In this document: positions 61,938 through 64,000 of the stretch, one piece after another | Layout of the letters: each line of letters opens with the position of its first letter | How positions within the stretch are numbered: position 1 is the stretch's first letter | Translations under genes and position numbers: made by a program | The notes under the pieces: model-generated | Told to the model about the DNA's origin: nothing | Database searches by the model: none | The model's input: the letters and a program-made list of their open reading frames with translations, nothing else | Assembly (NCBI RefSeq): GCF_041053055.1 | Contig: NZ_CP163443.1 | Coordinates: 4,216,001 to 4,280,000 of the forward strand | Direction of reading: 5' to 3' | Source of the DNA: Streptomyces sp. R41 | GTDB taxonomy: Bacteria > Actinomycetota > Actinomycetes > Streptomycetales > Streptomycetaceae | DNA: 64,000 nucleotides

Positions 61938-62981
61938 TCAGCGGTTGACGGACTGGATCTCCTGGACGATGACGTTCTGGGTGGCCCCGAACGTCCCCTC
62001 CGGCAGACGTTGCGCCCCGGCCACCCCGGTGCCCGTCCAGTGGATCTTCCACGTGATGGTGGCCTTGAGCTTGTACGCGCCGTCGCCCGAGGAGCGCAGG
62101 TAGCGCACGCCGCAGGGAGGGGTCTCGTCCGACTTGCCCTTGGCGTAGGGCTCGCCGATGTGACCGCTGTCGAACTCGCAGACGCCGGAGGCGGGGTACG
62201 TCGTGGCGTCGTCCGTGCCGGGCTCGATCTTCAGCGCGACCGGCTCCGCGGTGGTTGTCGCCGAGACGTTGAGCAAAGGAACCGAGGCGGTCACCGACAC
62301 CGGCTTGAACTTTGCCGTGTCCAGCCACGCCCACGTCGGGAGGTTCACCTTCGTGGTGCCCGCCGGCGCGAGGTCCACCTTGGTCGACGGGACGCGTATC
62401 TCGGCGTACGCGAGCTGCGCCAGCATCTCGGGAGTGATCGCCTCGGGGATGTCCGCGGGCGGGGCATCGCCCTTGTCCACCCAGAAGATGTCCTTGTCGC
62501 AGTCGGCCGCGCCCGGGTCGCCCTCGCGGCCCTGGGTGACGTACGAGTCCCACCAATAGCCCTTGCCGGCCTTGGCCTTGTTGAAGTCCTTGTACGGGTT
62601 GCCGTTCACGTATTTGTCGCGCTGCTCCGCGTCCCACTGATACCCCGTCGACTCGACCCCCCAGATCGACTCCTTGTACTTCTGCAGCTGATCCGGGGTG
62701 TACTTGGGAGCGTAGTAACACGCCGGCGGAGTCCAGTTCGTGGTGGAGCTCACCGGGCCCACCGACTCGCCCGTACCATTCTTCGCGCGGTCGAAGACCA
62801 CGGCGCCAGCTGTGGCAGACAGCGTGCCGTCATCAGTGGCATTGCCGTGTGGCTGCGGTGTGGTGTTCTCATTACCTTCGCCGCCACGACCGCCGGCGTA
62901 CGCGGCGTTTGGGCTAAGCGCCGAGAGACAGACAAGCGCCACGAATGTCGCAGCACGGGTTGACCGCTTCACGGCTGGCAC
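61938..62981 (-). CDS. Secreted four-cysteine protein, cassette B
   Basis: 347 residues from the GTG at 62981, overlapping the lipoprotein gene by 13 bases. Signal peptide STRAATFVALVCLSALSPNAAYA. The conserved region begins NWTPPACYYAPKYTPDQLQK and includes PTWAWLDTAKFKPVSVTASV and ASGVCEFDSGHIGEPYAKGK. The last half differs from cassette A at only a few positions, while the signal peptide and linker are unrelated, which points to gene conversion in the 3' part. Confidence 0.75.
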   Translation of the reverse strand: MPAVKRSTRAATFVALVCLSALSPNAAYAGGRGGEGNENTTPQPHGNATDDGTLSATAGAVVFDRAKNGTGESVGPVSSTTNWTPPACYYAPKYTPDQLQKYKESIWGVESTGYQWDAEQRDKYVNGNPYKDFNKAKAGKGYWWDSYVTQGREGDPGAADCDKDIFWVDKGDAPPADIPEAITPEMLAQLAYAEIRVPSTKVDLAPAGTTKVNLPTWAWLDTAKFKPVSVTASVPLLNVSATTTAEPVALKIEPGTDDATTYPASGVCEFDSGHIGEPYAKGKSDETPPCGVRYLRSSGDGAYKLKATITWKIHWTGTGVAGAQRLPEGTFGATQNVIVQEIQSVNR

Positions 62982-63625
62982 TGGTCAGCACCTCGCTTCG
63001 AAATGACCTTCGTGGTCTGCCACACGCCGTCCGAGTTCTTGACGAGCTTCGTGTTGTACAGCACGTAACTGTCAGACGAGGTAGGCGTCTTCTCGGCCTT
63101 GCCTGTCTTCCGGTTCTTGAGGAAGGACTTACTTTCATCCGAGCAATAAATGACAGACGCACTACTATCGCTGCGAAATGTCACCTGGCGGTCGAAGTAC
63201 CGGGTTGTCCCCATCCACGAACGATCGTCGTCCAAGTATCCCTGAACGAACGTCCTCGCACTGTCCAAGGCGCCTTCTGCGCTGTAGAAGCCCAAAGCTT
63301 CGGTATTCACTTTCCCTTGGAAGATCGCGTCGTCCACAGAGTTAATGCGCTGAGCGTTGTCCGCGAGTACCGCATCCTTCTTGGCGTCTCCGGTCTTCTG
63401 CCCTTCGAACACGTTCCGCGCATCCGAGGGGAACGTGATCGTTGGCCGCCCCGCGCTGCTCGTCGCGCTCGCGCTAGGCGAAGCCGGCGACTCGCTCCCC
63501 GTATCCGCCCCCGCGATCTTGTCGTTGCCCTTCGATCCGCCACCGCCCCCACCGCACGCGGTCAAAAGGAGTGCAGCCATCGCACCGACGGCGGCTGTGG
63601 TGAGCAGGCGGGGACGGCGGTTCAC
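62969..63625 (-). CDS. Lipoprotein, cassette B
   Basis: 218 residues from the GTG at 63625, with the same ribosome site as cassette A. Lipobox LLTAC and the Gly run are identical; the mature domain has FYSAEGALDSARTFVQGYLD, TTRYFDRQVTFRSDSSASVI and VLYNTKLVKNSDGVWQTTKV, the same fold plan as in A but with low identity. It heads cassette B. Confidence 0.78.
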   Translation of the reverse strand: MNRRPRLLTTAAVGAMAALLLTACGGGGGGSKGNDKIAGADTGSESPASPSASATSSAGRPTITFPSDARNVFEGQKTGDAKKDAVLADNAQRINSVDDAIFQGKVNTEALGFYSAEGALDSARTFVQGYLDDDRSWMGTTRYFDRQVTFRSDSSASVIYCSDESKSFLKNRKTGKAEKTPTSSDSYVLYNTKLVKNSDGVWQTTKVISKRGADQCQP

Positions 63626-64000
63626 GGCAGACTCCTGTGCGGCGTGGGGTTCGGAAGGGCCACGACACGCTATCGGTGACGCGCGTGACGACACCAGAGC
63701 GAATTACGTCAACGACAATGACAAATCCGGCATAGGAGCACAGAAGGTGACCAAGCCTGACTCTGCAACCTTCGATCGAGTGACCCAAGCGGTCGGAATC
63801 GTGACCGCGTTGGCCCCTGCAAAGCCGTTGCAGGGCCGTCAGCCCCGGCGAGCTCCCATCTTGGCTCCCGGCCGAGCAGCTCTCCCCCGCCCCCGCACCC
63901 CACTCGGCCAAAGCCGAGCCCACCGCTTCGCCGCCATGTCCTCAATCCACCCGAACGCCACGATCGTCAAGCCAATCAACGGCCACCAGCACGGACATTC
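63498..64000. repeat. Long near-identical direct repeat, copy 2 (runs off the window)
   Basis: Matches 56731-57233 over its whole length; differences seen are at about 63684 (C for T) and 63959 (C for G), plus any I missed. The upstream part of cassette B, beyond 63626, holds no gene in the window. Confidence 0.9.

Overview
The window is high-GC, densely coding actinobacterial DNA, almost certainly from a Streptomyces chromosome. GTG/TTG starts with purine-rich ribosome sites, ATGA/GTGA overlaps, Tat and lipoprotein signals and DUF397/DUF5753-type genes all fit. The order murA - hup - malic enzyme - HelD-like ATPase - anti-sigma - ECF sigma matches, from memory, the S. coelicolor SCO2949-SCO2954 neighbourhood.

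Layout. 0-9.2 kb: an N-truncated PucR regulator, a dapE/APC-permease pair, an IclR regulator, an SF2 helicase, a wrecked Doc toxin gene, an MFS exporter and tRNA-Cys. 9.18-15.79 kb: a 6.6 kb genomic island in the 3' half of tRNA-Cys, bounded by 55-bp direct repeats. It carries a frameshifted tyrosine integrase, a low-GC Mrr-nuclease/STAND ATPase that looks like an antiviral protein, and a RidA-cupin operon. A third, partial attachment site shows that the island is composite. 15.8-24 kb: a secreted protein, a SUKH-like protein and a three-subunit xanthine-dehydrogenase-like operon whose large subunit has lost expected active-site motifs. 24.2-29.6 kb: a sugar ABC importer (binding protein and two permeases, no ATPase) with a GH20 hexosaminidase, so an amino-sugar uptake and cleavage operon. 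30-45 kb: conserved chromosomal genes (DUF3039, YqgE, MurA, HU, malic enzyme, HelD-like, RsuA/SigU, CGNR regulator, DUF1772, uroporphyrinogen-III synthase/winged-helix fusion, NarK, repeat-rich membrane protein). 45.7-49.2 kb: a DUF1906 peptidoglycan-binding-like protein, a membrane protein and a Tat-exported M15-like protein.

49.2-64 kb: an accessory region. It opens with a graveyard of Rhs/YD-repeat and DUF5753/DUF397 fragments. Two paralogous copies of a six-gene cassette follow, both read leftward: lipoprotein, secreted four-cysteine protein, small ESX-like protein, T7SS-signal-like protein, then a 'DIWFA' cytoplasmic protein and a two-TM 'WFAGDPRF' protein. The first copies of the lipoprotein gene and its upstream DNA are almost identical to the second over about 500 bp, which runs to the window edge, so recent duplication or gene conversion is likely. 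This duplicated, type-VII-like cassette is the best candidate for an undescribed system; the nuclease-STAND island is the second.
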